Assembly (NCBI GenBank): GCA_014621425.1
Contig: JAANBB010000506.1
Location: 1 to 26,199 of the forward strand
From: Cylindrodendrum hubeiense
Lineage: Eukaryota; Ascomycota; Sordariomycetes; Hypocreales; Nectriaceae
Length of the DNA stretch: 26,199 nucleotides
Direction of reading: 5' to 3'
In this document: piece after piece, positions 1 through 11,112 of the stretch
How the letters are laid out: the number at the start of each line of letters is the position of its first letter
How positions within the stretch are numbered: the stretch's first letter is position 1
Program-made: the position numbers and the translations under genes
Notes under the pieces: model-generated
The model's input: the letters and a program-made list of their open reading frames with translations, nothing else
Databases searched by the model: none
Told to the model about the DNA's origin: nothing

Positions 1-1406
1 ATTTATTTATTATAATATAAAGAATATTATAATTAGAATATTATTATTTAAAGTTTTTCTAGATTATTTATTTAAATTATAATTATATATTAAGAGTAAT
101 ATATAGAATATAGGGGTATTAGAGATTAGTATAAAAATATATTATCTTAAAGATCTATATTAAAAGTTAAAGATATAACAGGAAAAAATAACTAAGAAAT
201 AAATAAAATATTATACTTAATATTCTAAAGAAAAAGTCTTTAAGATAGATAATGTTATTAACCTTTTAATCTAAAATCTTAATCTTAAAGAAAAGAAAAA
301 GAATTAATTTCTAAATATATTAAGTTATTCTATATTTTTAAGAGAATTAATAATTAAACATATTAATTCCTTTTATTAGATAAATATAATAGAATTTATA
401 ATATATTTTATATTGATCTATTAGAATTATAATATGATTAAGATTAAAATATAGAATAAGAAATTAAAAAGATAATAATATAAAGATATTTTATAAAGAT
501 ATCTATTTTTTAATTAAATATACAAAAATAGCTATTAGAATATAATTAATAGATATTTTAAGAAAGTTTAGGAAATATATTTAATATTATTTAGGAATAT
601 TAGAAATTAATTATAAAATCGAAATAAGAATATAGAAAATTAAAGAAGATAGAAATATTAATTAATTAAGTTTAAATTTAAGGAAGATCTCTATATAATT
701 TATAAAAAAGTATATATAAAGAAAATCATAAATTTCATTTAATATAAGATATTATTAGGTATATATAGTCTTTATTATTATAAGATCTTAATCTTTAAAC
801 TAAGTATTAAGAGCTATAATATTTAAGGGAATCTATAATAAAATATCTATAATTAAAAACTTACTAAATTTAAGGTATTAATTATATATCTATTAGGATT
901 TATTAGGTTTTCTAATAAGTTTAATCCTAATCTCTATTAATATATATTATTTAAAAGTACTCTTTATAATAATTTAGACTAGATAATTCAGCTCATATTT
1001 AAAAAGATAGGGAAAATAATAAATAGACTATCTATTAATAGCCTTAACCTATTTAAATGAATATAAATTCAAATCTAGAAATTAAGGAAAATATTATAAT
1101 ATTATACTATACAATATTGAAAGACTCCTAGGATCCTAATATAAGATAATGTACCTTAACTAAAGTATTATATATCTTAAAATAGATTATTAGACTATAT
1201 TAATATTATATTTAAAATCCCTATAAAGTTATACGAATAATTTATAAAAATACTAAAATAAAGGTTATTTATGCTATAATAATAAAGATAAGTGTTTTTA
1301 ATAATATAAAGAGTCTTTAATACTTAGATTATATTTAAAATAATAATATAATAATATAAAATTAAAGTAACTNAATATATTATCAATATAAATTATCTAT
1401 ATAATT
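1..1406. other. RIP-degenerate A+T-rich DNA, no gene
   Basis: This stretch is made almost wholly of A and T, with TA-rich steps and nearly no CpG (I see one near 618 and one near 1231). Stops fall in every frame, so nothing is coding. The composition matches repeat DNA destroyed by repeat-induced point mutation, which converts C to T on both strands of duplicated sequence in ascomycetes. It is probably older transposon sequence, but I cannot recognise a family here. A single ambiguous base (n) sits at 1373, just left of the transposon described next. Confidence 0.8.
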
Positions 1407-1460
1407 ATTAACATATATAATAAGCAAGTATCACAGATAAATAAATATTACACTTTTCCC
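1407..1460 (+). repeat. Left terminal inverted repeat (54 bp)
   Basis: Reversed and complemented, 3221-3274 matches this arm at 48 of 54 positions. All six differences are transitions (C/T or G/A), as expected when the two copies were RIP-mutated independently. The inner end reads CACTTTTCCC in both arms, and similarity stops abruptly inside that point. Confidence 0.9.
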
Positions 1461-3059
1461 TCAAATATCTAACTTCTTACTTTATTATATAAATCTTAAT
1501 TATTAAGTATATTATAATTAAATACTAAGATAAAGATTCTTCTTACCCTTTAAGCCCTTTAAAATAACCTAAAATTAAGTCTCCTATATATTATAACTAC
1601 CTATAAGGTCAATAAATATAAACTATATTACTAATAGTAGAGTATTCAGTCTTAATATAATACTATCCCTAATTTATAAAGATTAACTAATCTAGAAAAA
1701 TAGATTATTATTTAATTTATTCTTAACCTAGATTTATAAGGATTTTCCCTATAATTATATAGTATTAAAGAAATAATTAACTAATTACTTATTAACTATA
1801 ATATATTATTAATTAGTAAGTATTAGGTTTCTAACTTTATTAAGTGATAATTAGAGCTTAAAATATGTTTTTTTTATAAATATAATTATCAGAGAGTTAA
1901 ATATAAAAATCTAATTATTATTTATAATTAGTTCTAACTCATGAAGAATATAATCACAAAATATAATATTAACCTAATTAATATTTATAACTTTAATAAG
2001 ACTGACTTTATAATAAGTATAATTATAAGTAGAATAATTATTATAGATATAAATAGGTGTAAAAACCTGAAATTAGTATAACCTGGAAATTAGGAATAAA
2101 TTATAATTATTTAGGTGATTAATATAGAAAGCTAGGCAATCTAATTATTTATTATAATTATAAGTTAATATTATCTTATTAACTAATATTAAGAAAGTAA
2201 TCTCTTAGATAATTAGACTATTATAATAACTCTAAATAACTAGACTAATAATAAAATAGATCTTAAATAGCTTAAGTATTTTAATTAACATATAAAAAAT
2301 CAATTAACTAATTACTATTATCTTCTAATCCTTAATAAGTATAAAAATTATTATTTTATTAACTTTAAGAAATATTATAAAGAGAATTATATTATTATAT
2401 TATATATATTATTTTATTTATCTTATCTATTTTAGTTATTTAATATTAAATACTTTAAACTATTTAAAATAGTTTATAATTAAATAATTAAGTAATTAAT
2501 TAAATACTCTATAATTTATATTTTAAAAATTAAGTTCTTCCTAGCCTTCTATATTACCCACAAAACTATTATAATAAAAAATAATATTAAGAGAGGTTTT
2601 TAAGAGATCAGACTTATTCCCTTAAACCTAGAAAATATTATATTAAAACTTAATATATAAATATAAACTCTAATATTAATAAGAGAGGAAATTAACCTCC
2701 CTAACCCTTAGGTCTTAAAGACTTTAAAAATTATACTTAAAGCTAGCTCTTAGTTTAAATACCTTAAAAGATAAATAAGAAGATATTAAAATAACTCTCT
2801 AATATTAATTTTTAAGGTACTTAAATCACTTTCAAAGAGAATAAAGACAATAATATATCAGAATACCCTATTAAAATCTAAAATCCAGATCCTTTAACAG
2901 ATAAATAAAACTCTTAGCAAATAGTATAGAGTAAAAAGAACCCACCTATATAAAGGAGGGAAGATAACTCTAAATAAAGGGAGAGATAAAATAGATCAGA
3001 AAGATATTAATACACAGGTAATAGCTAAATTGTCAAGAAGTGGTGGTTAAGGGAGGTCA

Positions 3060-3164
3060 GTGATATTGAGGGAAAGGTATTGTAGAACTTATAGAAAGGC
3101 CGGTTATAATACAAGGATCTATTAGGTTATTATTGAGATATCTGAGGAAGAGTATAATGATTAG
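3060..3164 (+). pseudogene. Relic of transposase C-terminal zinc knuckle and acidic tail
   Basis: Read in one frame, this stretch gives a short basic segment followed by C-R-T-Y-R-K-A-G-Y-N-T-R-I-Y, a stop, and an acidic tail with the motif EISEEE. The spacing is exactly that of a CX2CX4HX4C zinc knuckle (codons at 3081, 3090, 3105 and 3120). The second and fourth cysteines read as TAT (a G to A change from TGT), the histidine reads as TAT (C to T from CAT), and the codon after the last ligand is TAG, one C to T step from CAG. Each loss is therefore a single RIP-type transition. Many fungal Fot1/pogo transposases end in such a knuckle; the identification comes from pattern memory, not alignment. 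Confidence 0.6.
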
Positions 3165-3220
3165 TTTTAATTGATTTGATGCTTTATTGTGTTTTTATTG
3201 AAGTTTTAATTTTAAAGGTT

Positions 3221-3274
3221 GGGAAAAGTGTAATACTTGCTTATCTGTGATGCTTGTTTATTATATATATTAAT
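3221..3274 (-). repeat. Right terminal inverted repeat (54 bp)
   Basis: This is the partner of the arm at 1407-1460. Its inner edge begins GGGAAAAGTG and its outer edge is A+T-rich. The arm keeps some C and G residues that the left arm has lost (for example in the GCTTATCTGTGATGC core), and the left arm keeps others, so neither copy is the less mutated overall. Confidence 0.9.
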
Positions 3275-6200
3275 CTATTAATTAAGTAATATTAACTTAT
3301 TATTATAATAATATCTTTAAGTATCTAAAAAGTTATATTATAATAATCTTATGGAATTCTTTTTTTAATAATATAAGCTTTCCCACAGTTATTATATTTT
3401 ATATTAATTTTAAGTGTTATAATTATTATTAAAGAGAGTTATCTATTTATATTAATAGTTTAAAAGACCTCTAATTTAATTTCCCTCTAACTTATATATA
3501 AATCTTCTTAGTTTTAATCTCTAAAACCTTAAAATCTATTCCTTTATATTTATAAACCTAATATTATTAAAGATTTCTATAATAGATCTTATCTTTCTTA
3601 TAATAAGAAACTTATAATACTCTTAATAATAGAATCTTAAGAGCTTAATAATAGCCCTATATAGACTATATAATTAATAAAATCCTAATATCTCTAATAG
3701 TCCTAATACTCTAAATAAAACTAATAGATATTTTAATAACTTAACCTAAATATATAATATATACTATTATAAACCAAGCTTGAGATAAATACTAGCTTAA
3801 GGCTAAAAGAATATTAATATTAAGATTCTAGACCTATATAAATATTAGGAAAAGAGAAATAAGAGGAGAATAAAATAAAGGAAATAGAGTAATAATAGCT
3901 CTATCTTTAGCTATAGAAGAGATTATCCTAACTATATAACCAGAGCTATTATTATAGCTAGAATAGTAACTAGATTAATAGAAATATTGTTTTTTATAGA
4001 GAAATCTTAAAGATATTTTCTTTTAAATACTTTAACTATAGGTAAGCTTATAGACTATTACATATAAAGAAATTAATGAGAGTTACTTAAAGTTCATTAT
4101 ATTCCCTAATTTATATTATAGTTTTAGTATAACAGAGAGAAGATATAACATATAAAGTGAAATAAATCGGGTTATATAATAAAAGTTATATAGATAATAA
4201 GAGTAGGATATATAAATAGTAATACTTAATGTATATATTCTTTCTATTAAAAAAGTATTTTAAGGAAAATAATATAAGAAAGCTTATATTTATAATATCT
4301 TAATAATTTATTATTAATTCTAATAATAAGTTATTAATTTTTATATTAGTTTTATTATTTAGAATAGAAATACAAAGATATTAACATCTTAATTATTATG
4401 AATAATAATTAGAAGAGCTGGGATTTTTTAGATTAAAAAATTAATATAGGATTATTCTTTTTAATACTATCTTATAATTTAGAGATGTATTATTGTATTA
4501 ATTTAATTATGTTCTTATTATATTTTAAAACCGATTTAAGACTTATTATTCCTTGAGTATAATAGATCTTAGAGAGAAGATAATATAATGAAGATTCCTA
4601 GGATCTAGTTAATATATAGGTCAATAAGGAATCTTAGTTAAAATAACTTTAATATAATATCTTAAAAGAGATATTTTACTTCTCAAAGGAATATAAAATA
4701 GTTTTTAATCTTATTATAGTTTTAAATATATCTTAATTCTATTTAACTATCCTTTAAATATTAGATATTTCCTAAATAACCTTTTATTCTTATTATAATT
4801 AAATAATTATAAAGATAGATTAAATTCCTCTAATCTATATTAAGATAATAATCTCTATAATCTAATATTAAAATACAATATAAAATTTAAAAGAGAAGAT
4901 ATGATTAAGATTATAAGGAATAATTATATAAGTAATTATAAGAAAACCTTGGGAATTTAACAAGATCATAGAAAAAATACATACAGGGAATCTATATATA
5001 TCTCAGATCTTTAGAATTATTTCTTGCAGTTAGGTTAATTCTTTCTGTGTTTTAAAGATAATAAAGAGAGAGATATAGATAGAGACTAATGTAAATCTAA
5101 GAAATATTAATTTAATACTTTAAATATTGTATTATAGATATTATGTAGAATATTATAATGACTAATTAATAAATTAATCTAGATTAAATTACACATTTAT
5201 ACTTTTATTATAATTTCAAGTGAAATCCTATTAAGATATAAATATTAATAGATCTTATTAATAAGGAGTTTATAATTAACTTAAGTTGTAAATTTATTAT
5301 TATAAGGAAGATCCTGTGTAGAAGAGTATATATTTTAAAAGTATCCTTATTATAATAATTGATTTTACAGAATATATTTAATTAATTAAAGAAATTTATA
5401 TTATTATTAAAGATAATTTAAACTTAGGAGAAACTCCCTTTCTGTTATTTAATATAACCTTAATAAATATATATATCTATTTCTATTTAACTATAAATCA
5501 ATAATAATTCTATTATATTTAGATTATAAGAATTCTCTCTATTTTAAGATTCTTTTATTACGTTTTTCTTATATATTATTTATTCTTTTATGTAAAATCC
5601 TATAATATTAAGTTTTTACTTTTTCTATATTCTATATCTTTAAAGTCTTTAATATTCTTTTCTTAATATTTAATATACTTATTTATACTATCTTTATATT
5701 TTATTATTAAATATATTATTATTAGTATGAAGTTAGAATTTTAATATATCTCTTATTTCTATATAATATTATTATAATTATTAAAGGACTTAGTCTATTA
5801 TATTATTATTTATTATTTAATTAAGATTCTTGAATTTAGTTATAAATTTAAAGATATGAATTTTATTTATTATAATTATTATTAAGAGAAGGATATAGAT
5901 TATATATTATAAATTCTTTTTATTTTTCCTTAGAGTTTAATTAGAGATTAAGATATTAATCTTTAGATTTTAATATATTTCCTATAATAGAGAGAGATAT
6001 ATTTATATTTTTAATTATTATCTTTTAATTTATATATTTAATTAAAGATATAAATCTTAAAATAAAAATCTTTAAGGATAATAGTATTTAAATTCTTTTT
6101 TTGAATAATATATTAAGGAATAGTATAGATTGATGTATATCTTTATATAACCTTTTGATATTTTTCAATTTATTTATCATTAATTTTAATATTTTACTAA

Positions 6201-7140
6201 TATTAAGAATGATATCTATATTTAATTTTCTCTTTTTCTAATATTTATTAATATTTAATTAGTATTTTTTAAAACATAATCTAATATAATAATATATTAT
6301 AATATAATTATCTTTTTAATTCAAATTTCTTTTTAATATTTCTCAATATTTTCCTTATTATTATAAATAAATGGATATTATAATATTTTAAATTCTATTA
6401 ATAGTTTTATTTTAAAAAGAGAAGAATATCCTAATTTATTAATGACAATTCTAGAAATTCTTTTAAATATTTAGAATAAAGATCATTCTATTTAATATAT
6501 AATTCTATATATAATACTTAAAAAGGTATATAATATTCTTGAAGAAAATAAAATAATCTAAAATATTATTCTGATATAATTCTTTTTAATATCTATAAAT
6601 TATTTAAATATTTATATTAAAAGACTTTTAATTAGATTTAATATATAAATAAAATAAAAAAGTTTAAATTAAAAATCTAAAAATTAAACTTTCTTTTTAC
6701 ATTAAATAATATAACTTTTTATTTTCTCTTTATAAAGCTTTTTAATTATTAAATTAAAGGTTTTTTTAATTTTATTGTTTTTACATATTATCTTTTAATA
6801 GAATAATTAATTAGTATTATAGAGAATCTTATTTTTAATACTTTTATAATAATCTTATATTATAGTCTTTTGTATAATATATTTTATTTATAAATATAGT
6901 ATTTTTATAAAATATTAATTTTAAAAAAATATCTTTTAATTATAAACTTTTTTTTAAAAAAAATATCTTATATTTATTTTATAGAAAATATTTATATATT
7001 ATTCTTTTATTTTAATTATTTTTAAATATTATTTCTTTTTTATTCTATTTTAAATTATAATTATTTCTTCTCTCTTTTAACTTTAATATATTAAAAGATA
7101 TTTAATTAAATACTTTTTATATTCTCTTCCTAGAACTATA
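3275..7140. other. RIP-degenerate A+T-rich DNA, no gene
   Basis: This continues the A+T-rich block without open frames. I noticed only about six CpG steps in the whole of 1-7140. A few less altered patches (around 3780-3980 and 4970-5100) are purine-rich and may be remains of other elements, but no coding motif, long terminal repeat pair or inverted repeat could be established by eye. The block grades into normal composition between about 7130 and 7260. Confidence 0.75.
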
Positions 7141-7401
7141 TGTATAATCTCCCACTCACTTCTTCCTCTTATCTAACTACCACCCTATAGAATAGATATA
7201 GTCTGCTCTAAAGAGTCACCTCTATAATAAAATATCCACACTTATTTAGATTAGGATGTCTGACACAGATAGTATAATCTTATAAAGCTCATCGTATAGT
7301 GTCCCGGGTTTTGCTACTTCTTGTATTTTTAATACTATTCTCATAGAGAGCAGTATGTTGTCCTCTTAAAAAGTTCAAGATTGCCGTAATGATAATGATC
7401 A

Positions 7402-7560
7402 ATGAGATTGACGAGGTGAAAAAGCTTGAAGTAGGGGAGTACGGAGCTCATGATGAATACTGGTCATAGCGTTCTTGCTTAGGGCAACGCAGAGTTGTGC
7501 ATCGATATTCATTCTCAACATCACAAACACTATGAACATTTCGTCGCCTTTCTTCCAACC
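7402..7560 (-). pseudogene. Possible fragment of a hybrid histidine kinase (H-box region)
   Basis: A 53-codon stop-free stretch contains HHELRTPL (7432-7455) preceded by SI two residues earlier. HELR[ST]PL is the phosphoacceptor H-box of sensor histidine kinases, and fungal hybrid kinases commonly have SISHELRSPL. The upstream helix also has roughly the right spacing, with a lysine about eight residues before the histidine. A stop lies directly upstream (7561-7563). Downstream on this strand the frame ends after a further nine or so codons, and within about 250 bp the DNA becomes RIP-degenerate. I therefore read it as a broken kinase gene whose catalytic half is lost. The exact seven-residue match makes chance unlikely, but no HATPase or receiver motif is visible to confirm it. 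Confidence 0.4.
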
Positions 7561-7785
7561 TCATATCGATAATACATTGGCGACTACAGGGTATGAAGCG
7601 ATTGTAGACATGGAAATCGTCCATAAATATTGAGCTACTGTCCTGGAAGGATCTAATGGTCGGTCTGCTGTAGTATACTCAAACAAAATCGAATCCTCTG
7701 CTCTCGTACTTCGCAAGTGCCGACTGGCCCTTGAAGCTGAGATCAGGATAGTTCTAGATTGTGGCCTTTTTGGTTGAGGTCATCT

Positions 7786-7810
7786 CTAGTGCGTGTGTCC
7801 TACGCACTAG
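7786..7810. repeat. Perfect 9-bp hairpin
   Basis: CTAGTGCGT at 7786-7794 is followed by a 7-base loop and its exact complement ACGCACTAG at 7802-7810. No U-run follows and there is no adjacent gene, so no function can be assigned. Confidence 0.7.
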
Positions 7811-8373
7811 TATTGAACATGACTAGCGTATAGGCTCTTCATGAAGTTCAAGCAACTTATAGTACTAGCGTAAAGAAGGAAATATATGAAGGGAGGAGAA
7901 AAAGGTAAGATTAACGATGTAACACTTAAGCACCCTCCATTCACACTATCCCCTCCATGCTGTTCAAATGGTTAAGTATTCCAATCAAGCCTTTAGTTGC
8001 ATATCATGCAAATCGATCTGACCCAATTAATTGACAAACACTTTTTTTTCTTGCCACACCTTGGTGTTTACGCACGTAATAGCGTGCAACAACGTCCTGT
8101 CGTAGCTGGTCACTTTGAGATCCTGGCCAAGAGCAATATCGATTCCCCATTATTTCTTGCCTCATTAGTAAGATCAAGGTATCTGCATAGATGAGATACG
8201 ATTTGTTGTTTATTTCTGCTTTGTGGTGACATCCGAGAAAGAAATACACAGTTCCAAAGAGGTGACCAACCTGATGACCGTATAGATCCTCATATGTGGA
8301 AAACTCCATTCATATTCGGGACAATTGACCTTCTCCTTGGGCGCTTGGTAAACAGGATAAACCCGGATGATTT

Positions 8374-8474
8374 CTCCAAATTCAGGCGAAGAAGTCAGAA
8401 CCCTTCAACAGTCCTTGTCTAAAAAGCAGTTGAGGAAGGCATTGGGGTTCTGACTTCGTCGCCTGAATTCGGAG
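8374..8474. repeat. 30-bp inverted repeat with 41-base loop
   Basis: The arm at 8374-8403 matches the reverse complement of 8445-8474 at 28 of 30 positions. The shared core is AATTCAGGCG followed by GAAGTCAGAACCC. The arms end sharply on both sides, as in the terminal repeats of a very small MITE or two abutting transposon ends. Transcribed, it would fold into a strong hairpin. No flanking target duplication is evident. Confidence 0.8.
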
Positions 8475-8903
8475 GCTCGCAAGGTGGTTTGCTATCCCAA
8501 CTGATTTATTGTTAAGTAGTTGACATTTGGATAATTTCAAATCTTTTCAATCGAGGAATACTTCGTGAATAATCAATAACTTGTGTCGAGTGAATAGTTC
8601 AATGGTAAAAGTATGCACTGTGCCGTAAGTGCATAGCCAGTCAACCATGAGCTTCTCAACCTCAATATGGAGGGATGCAATTCCTCCCCACTTGAGGTCA
8701 AACTCGAGAAGCAATCCTGATCTGACTCTTTTTCTATGCCACAGTTTATGCGCAATCTTTTGCAAACCACTCCTATTCGTTATTCTTTCCGATTCGCCAC
8801 GAGTTCCCTGCCAATGCAAATGTAAAGATCCCCTGGATCGACAGAATGTTGTTGAGATGAACGGTAATGTCTTTATCACATGTGGATGTGAGGCCAATAA
8901 AAA

Positions 8904-9080
8904 GAGCATTGCTATTCGCACAATTTCAGATTTGCACACATCCGTATATAGCTATTTCGAGAATTATGAGCATTAGGCCTGGTTAAGGTCAACCTGTTTT
9001 TAGGTTAAGGGTATAAATGTATATGATTTAGTTGGGACTCAGGGGTTAAGCTTCGTATTTGTGTGCGAATAGCAATACTC
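8904..9080. repeat. 177-bp unit with 19-bp terminal inverted repeats
   Basis: The arm at 8904-8922 (GAGCATTGCTATTCGCACA) matches the reverse complement of 9062-9080 at 18 of 19 positions, and the single difference is a transition. The 139-bp interior is non-coding. Both outer flanks are runs of A, so an A-rich target duplication is possible but not provable. Size and structure suggest a small non-autonomous element (MITE). Confidence 0.55.
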
Positions 9081-9400
9081 AAAAAAATCCAGATATCATT
9101 TTTAACCACAGTTGTAACTGAAGCTACCATCAAGATGCATCACCCTTCAGGCCAGCCTCACTCCTGGTCCCACATGGTGGACTCTTCTCTTCAAAATTAT
9201 CTCCAGATTACCCCCGCGCATACTGTTGCATCTGATGATCAAGAAGGTAGGGGCATTGATGAAGTGCGAGATGTGCTTGGATTCATGACTAGCTAGAGGC
9301 CGTAAGGACCGTAGTTATAGAGGGATCTAGAGGGACCAGAAAGACCCTGCTAGAGCCTGCTTACAGATCTATTAGATCATAATGATGTGAATGTCTTCAG

Positions 9401-9433
9401 AGGTTGAATAAGCCGGAGGGTTGAATAAGCCGA
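9401..9433. repeat. Short tandem direct repeat
   Basis: GGTTGAATAAGCCG occurs at 9402-9415 and again at 9419-9432, a 17-bp period with two copies. It is probably a local duplication in non-coding DNA. Confidence 0.7.
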
Positions 9434-10148
9434 CTTAAAGAGGAAAAAGCAAATACAGCCCAAAATATCCCTAGATGATGATAACTATGACCTTCAATGA
9501 CGATAGCTTGATAAGCAGAGAAATAACTGAAGGATAGCTACGGCTAGCACCGGAGACTGTAAAAAGGAAGGAAAAGACTGTTGCTAGGAAGGGCTGCTTG
9601 ATGTGACACATACACAGGTTTCTGTTGCTGGTTAATATAGATTCACTCAATCCAGTCCATTGCTCACCTTGTGCTTCTGCTTGCAGCCTGACATTCGGAT
9701 CCCTATAGTTTCATCATTGTTCAACGCCACTTCCTTGAGAGAAGAGACACCATCGCAAGAACGCCCACACGGTATCATCACACAGCAAGATTTGCGACGC
9801 AGTAGATCGTAGGGAAGATAAATCTGTCGGATGACATGAGAAGGGACTCGAAGATGGTGAACAAATGGGTAGTAGAAGTAAATGAATTTGATTTCTGGCG
9901 GCTGGGCGCCCAAGGATGAACAACGCAAACAATATGCATATGATGATAAAGATGTGTCTGTACGAGATTCATGAGACTCGCCTGTCAATCTTACGGTCAG
10001 CCAGCAATTCCCACGGAGTCCACAATAACCAGACAACCATTTTATACGACTTCACTATTGTGAGAGGGCATATCAACTTTACAACTAGAATTGTTGCAGG
10101 AACATATACCTTAACAGCTTGAAGGGTCTTGAAGGGGTGTTTTTAAGA

Positions 10149-10929
10149 TCACTTTGCCCTCCCCTCCAATATCTCCTCAACCACCTTTGCCGTTGCCTTC
10201 ACAATCAGCCCATGCTCACGGGAATGGATCCTCTCCTTCAACTCGTCCAACTCCTCTCCCTTCCACTCAATCTCTTCAACCAGAATAGGAGTACCCCTAT
10301 CTACCTCTTGGATTACATAGTGAGCCATGATACCAGTGCGTGTTAATCGTCCAGCTTTGAACTCTTCAAAAGCTCGCTCGATCGCCAAAGTTCCATCAAA
10401 CTCCCCTATTCAAGCTGTGAGTAGACAGGCTTCAGCACTAGCTCTCGGAACTTACCAGGTAACGCAGGATGGAGATTGATAAGTTTTACTCCTGCCTTTT
10501 CCATAGGTTCCAGGAAAGCACTCGAGAATACATGCATCCATCCAGCGAGGACAATTAGCTCGGGCCTTTCCTTATTCACCGATAACACCCTCTCGGCCAA
10601 CGCAGCATCATATCTCTGACGAGCTTCAGCGACTTTCTGCTGGTCCTTTTCTCCCTTGGATATGAATCCATTACTGATTAAATTAAAGTAATCCCAAGGA
10701 ATATCTAATGTTAAGTCAGAAATGCATTAACCCAGATTCTGAGGGACGTCTTACCAGCGGCTTCTGCCCGGGTAATTGCGTGTACATTTCTTCGATTCGT
10801 GATAAGCCTGATGATGTGACTGTTTCGGATCTGTCCTATAGCAATAGCGTCTATGAGCGCCTGGAAGTTTGAGCCAAAGCCAGAAGCCATCACCAGGATG
10901 CGGCATGGGGACTCTTGCTGGTCGGTCAT
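10149..10929 (-). CDS. ADE8: Phosphoribosylglycinamide formyltransferase (GART)
   Basis: This enzyme transfers a formyl group from 10-formyltetrahydrofolate to GAR, the third step of de novo purine synthesis, in the cytosol. The splice model is exon 10929-10755, intron 10754-10705, exon 10704-10456, intron 10455-10406, exon 10405-10149. Both introns are 50 bp with GTAAG donors, and the product is 226 aa, the usual length for the monofunctional fungal enzyme. The N-terminal phosphate-binding loop SGFGSN lies at about residues 16-21. The catalytic signature NLHPALPG is at 135-142 (Asn135, His137), and the conserved Asp in EVDRG is Asp177; together they match the Asn/His/Asp triad of the family. 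The start at 10929 has AAAAATGACC context; an in-frame ATG at 10965 is a weaker alternative. The gene is followed by the gene-poor region and separated from TFC4 by about 0.7 kb. It appears intact. Confidence 0.95.
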
Positions 10930-11112
10930 TTTTGGAGTATAATGATGAGATGAGATGGGAATCAAGAGGCACCTAAGGGTGTGTCATGTAATACACTCTT
11001 CAGCTGTATATGTTGGGACGCTTGAATTTCGGCCGCAACAAGGAAAAAATCTGCATGCAGCCGAAAAGTCATCTAGAGCCCACCAAGTGAATTCCCGCCT
11101 CTCTCAGAGGGG

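Larger units (their letters stand above)
1407..3274 (+). mobile_element. Dead Fot1/pogo-type (Tc1/mariner) DNA transposon, RIP-mutated
   Basis: An element of about 1.87 kb is bounded by 54-bp terminal inverted repeats (1407-1460 and 3221-3274). Length and repeat size fit Fot1/pogo-type elements of fungi, which are about 1.9 kb, have inverted repeats of tens of bases and use TA target sites. Near the right end, in the plus orientation, a relic of the zinc-knuckle tail found in many fungal pogo-type transposases can be read (3060-3164), so the transposase ran left to right. The rest of the reading frame is destroyed by A+T-driven changes and stops. The flanks are so A+T-rich that the TA duplication cannot be placed exactly. 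It is surely non-autonomous today. The superfamily call rests on repeats, size and one motif, not on the catalytic DDE residues, which I could not recover. Confidence 0.75.
7561..10148. other. Gene-poor stretch of normal composition; possible decayed coding DNA
   Basis: No intact gene is recognisable. Several minus-strand stop-free stretches exist (8004-8309, 8547-8939, 9647-10036). The one ending at 8547 has a protein-like C-terminal part (for example DWLCTYGTVHTFTIEL), and the one at 9647-10036 has a possible 5' splice site near its end, but I recognise no family in either. Base composition is much less A+T-rich than 1-7140, so this DNA escaped heavy RIP. It may be the worn remains of one or more genes next to the repeat block, followed by the 3' flank of ADE8. 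Short repeats inside it are listed separately. Confidence 0.4.

Noticed and set aside
1..7140. Mitochondrial DNA or a bacterial low-GC insert
   Set aside because: No mitochondrial gene, tRNA or long open frame is present; CpG is nearly absent and the transposon repeats differ by transitions only, which fits RIP in nuclear repeats.
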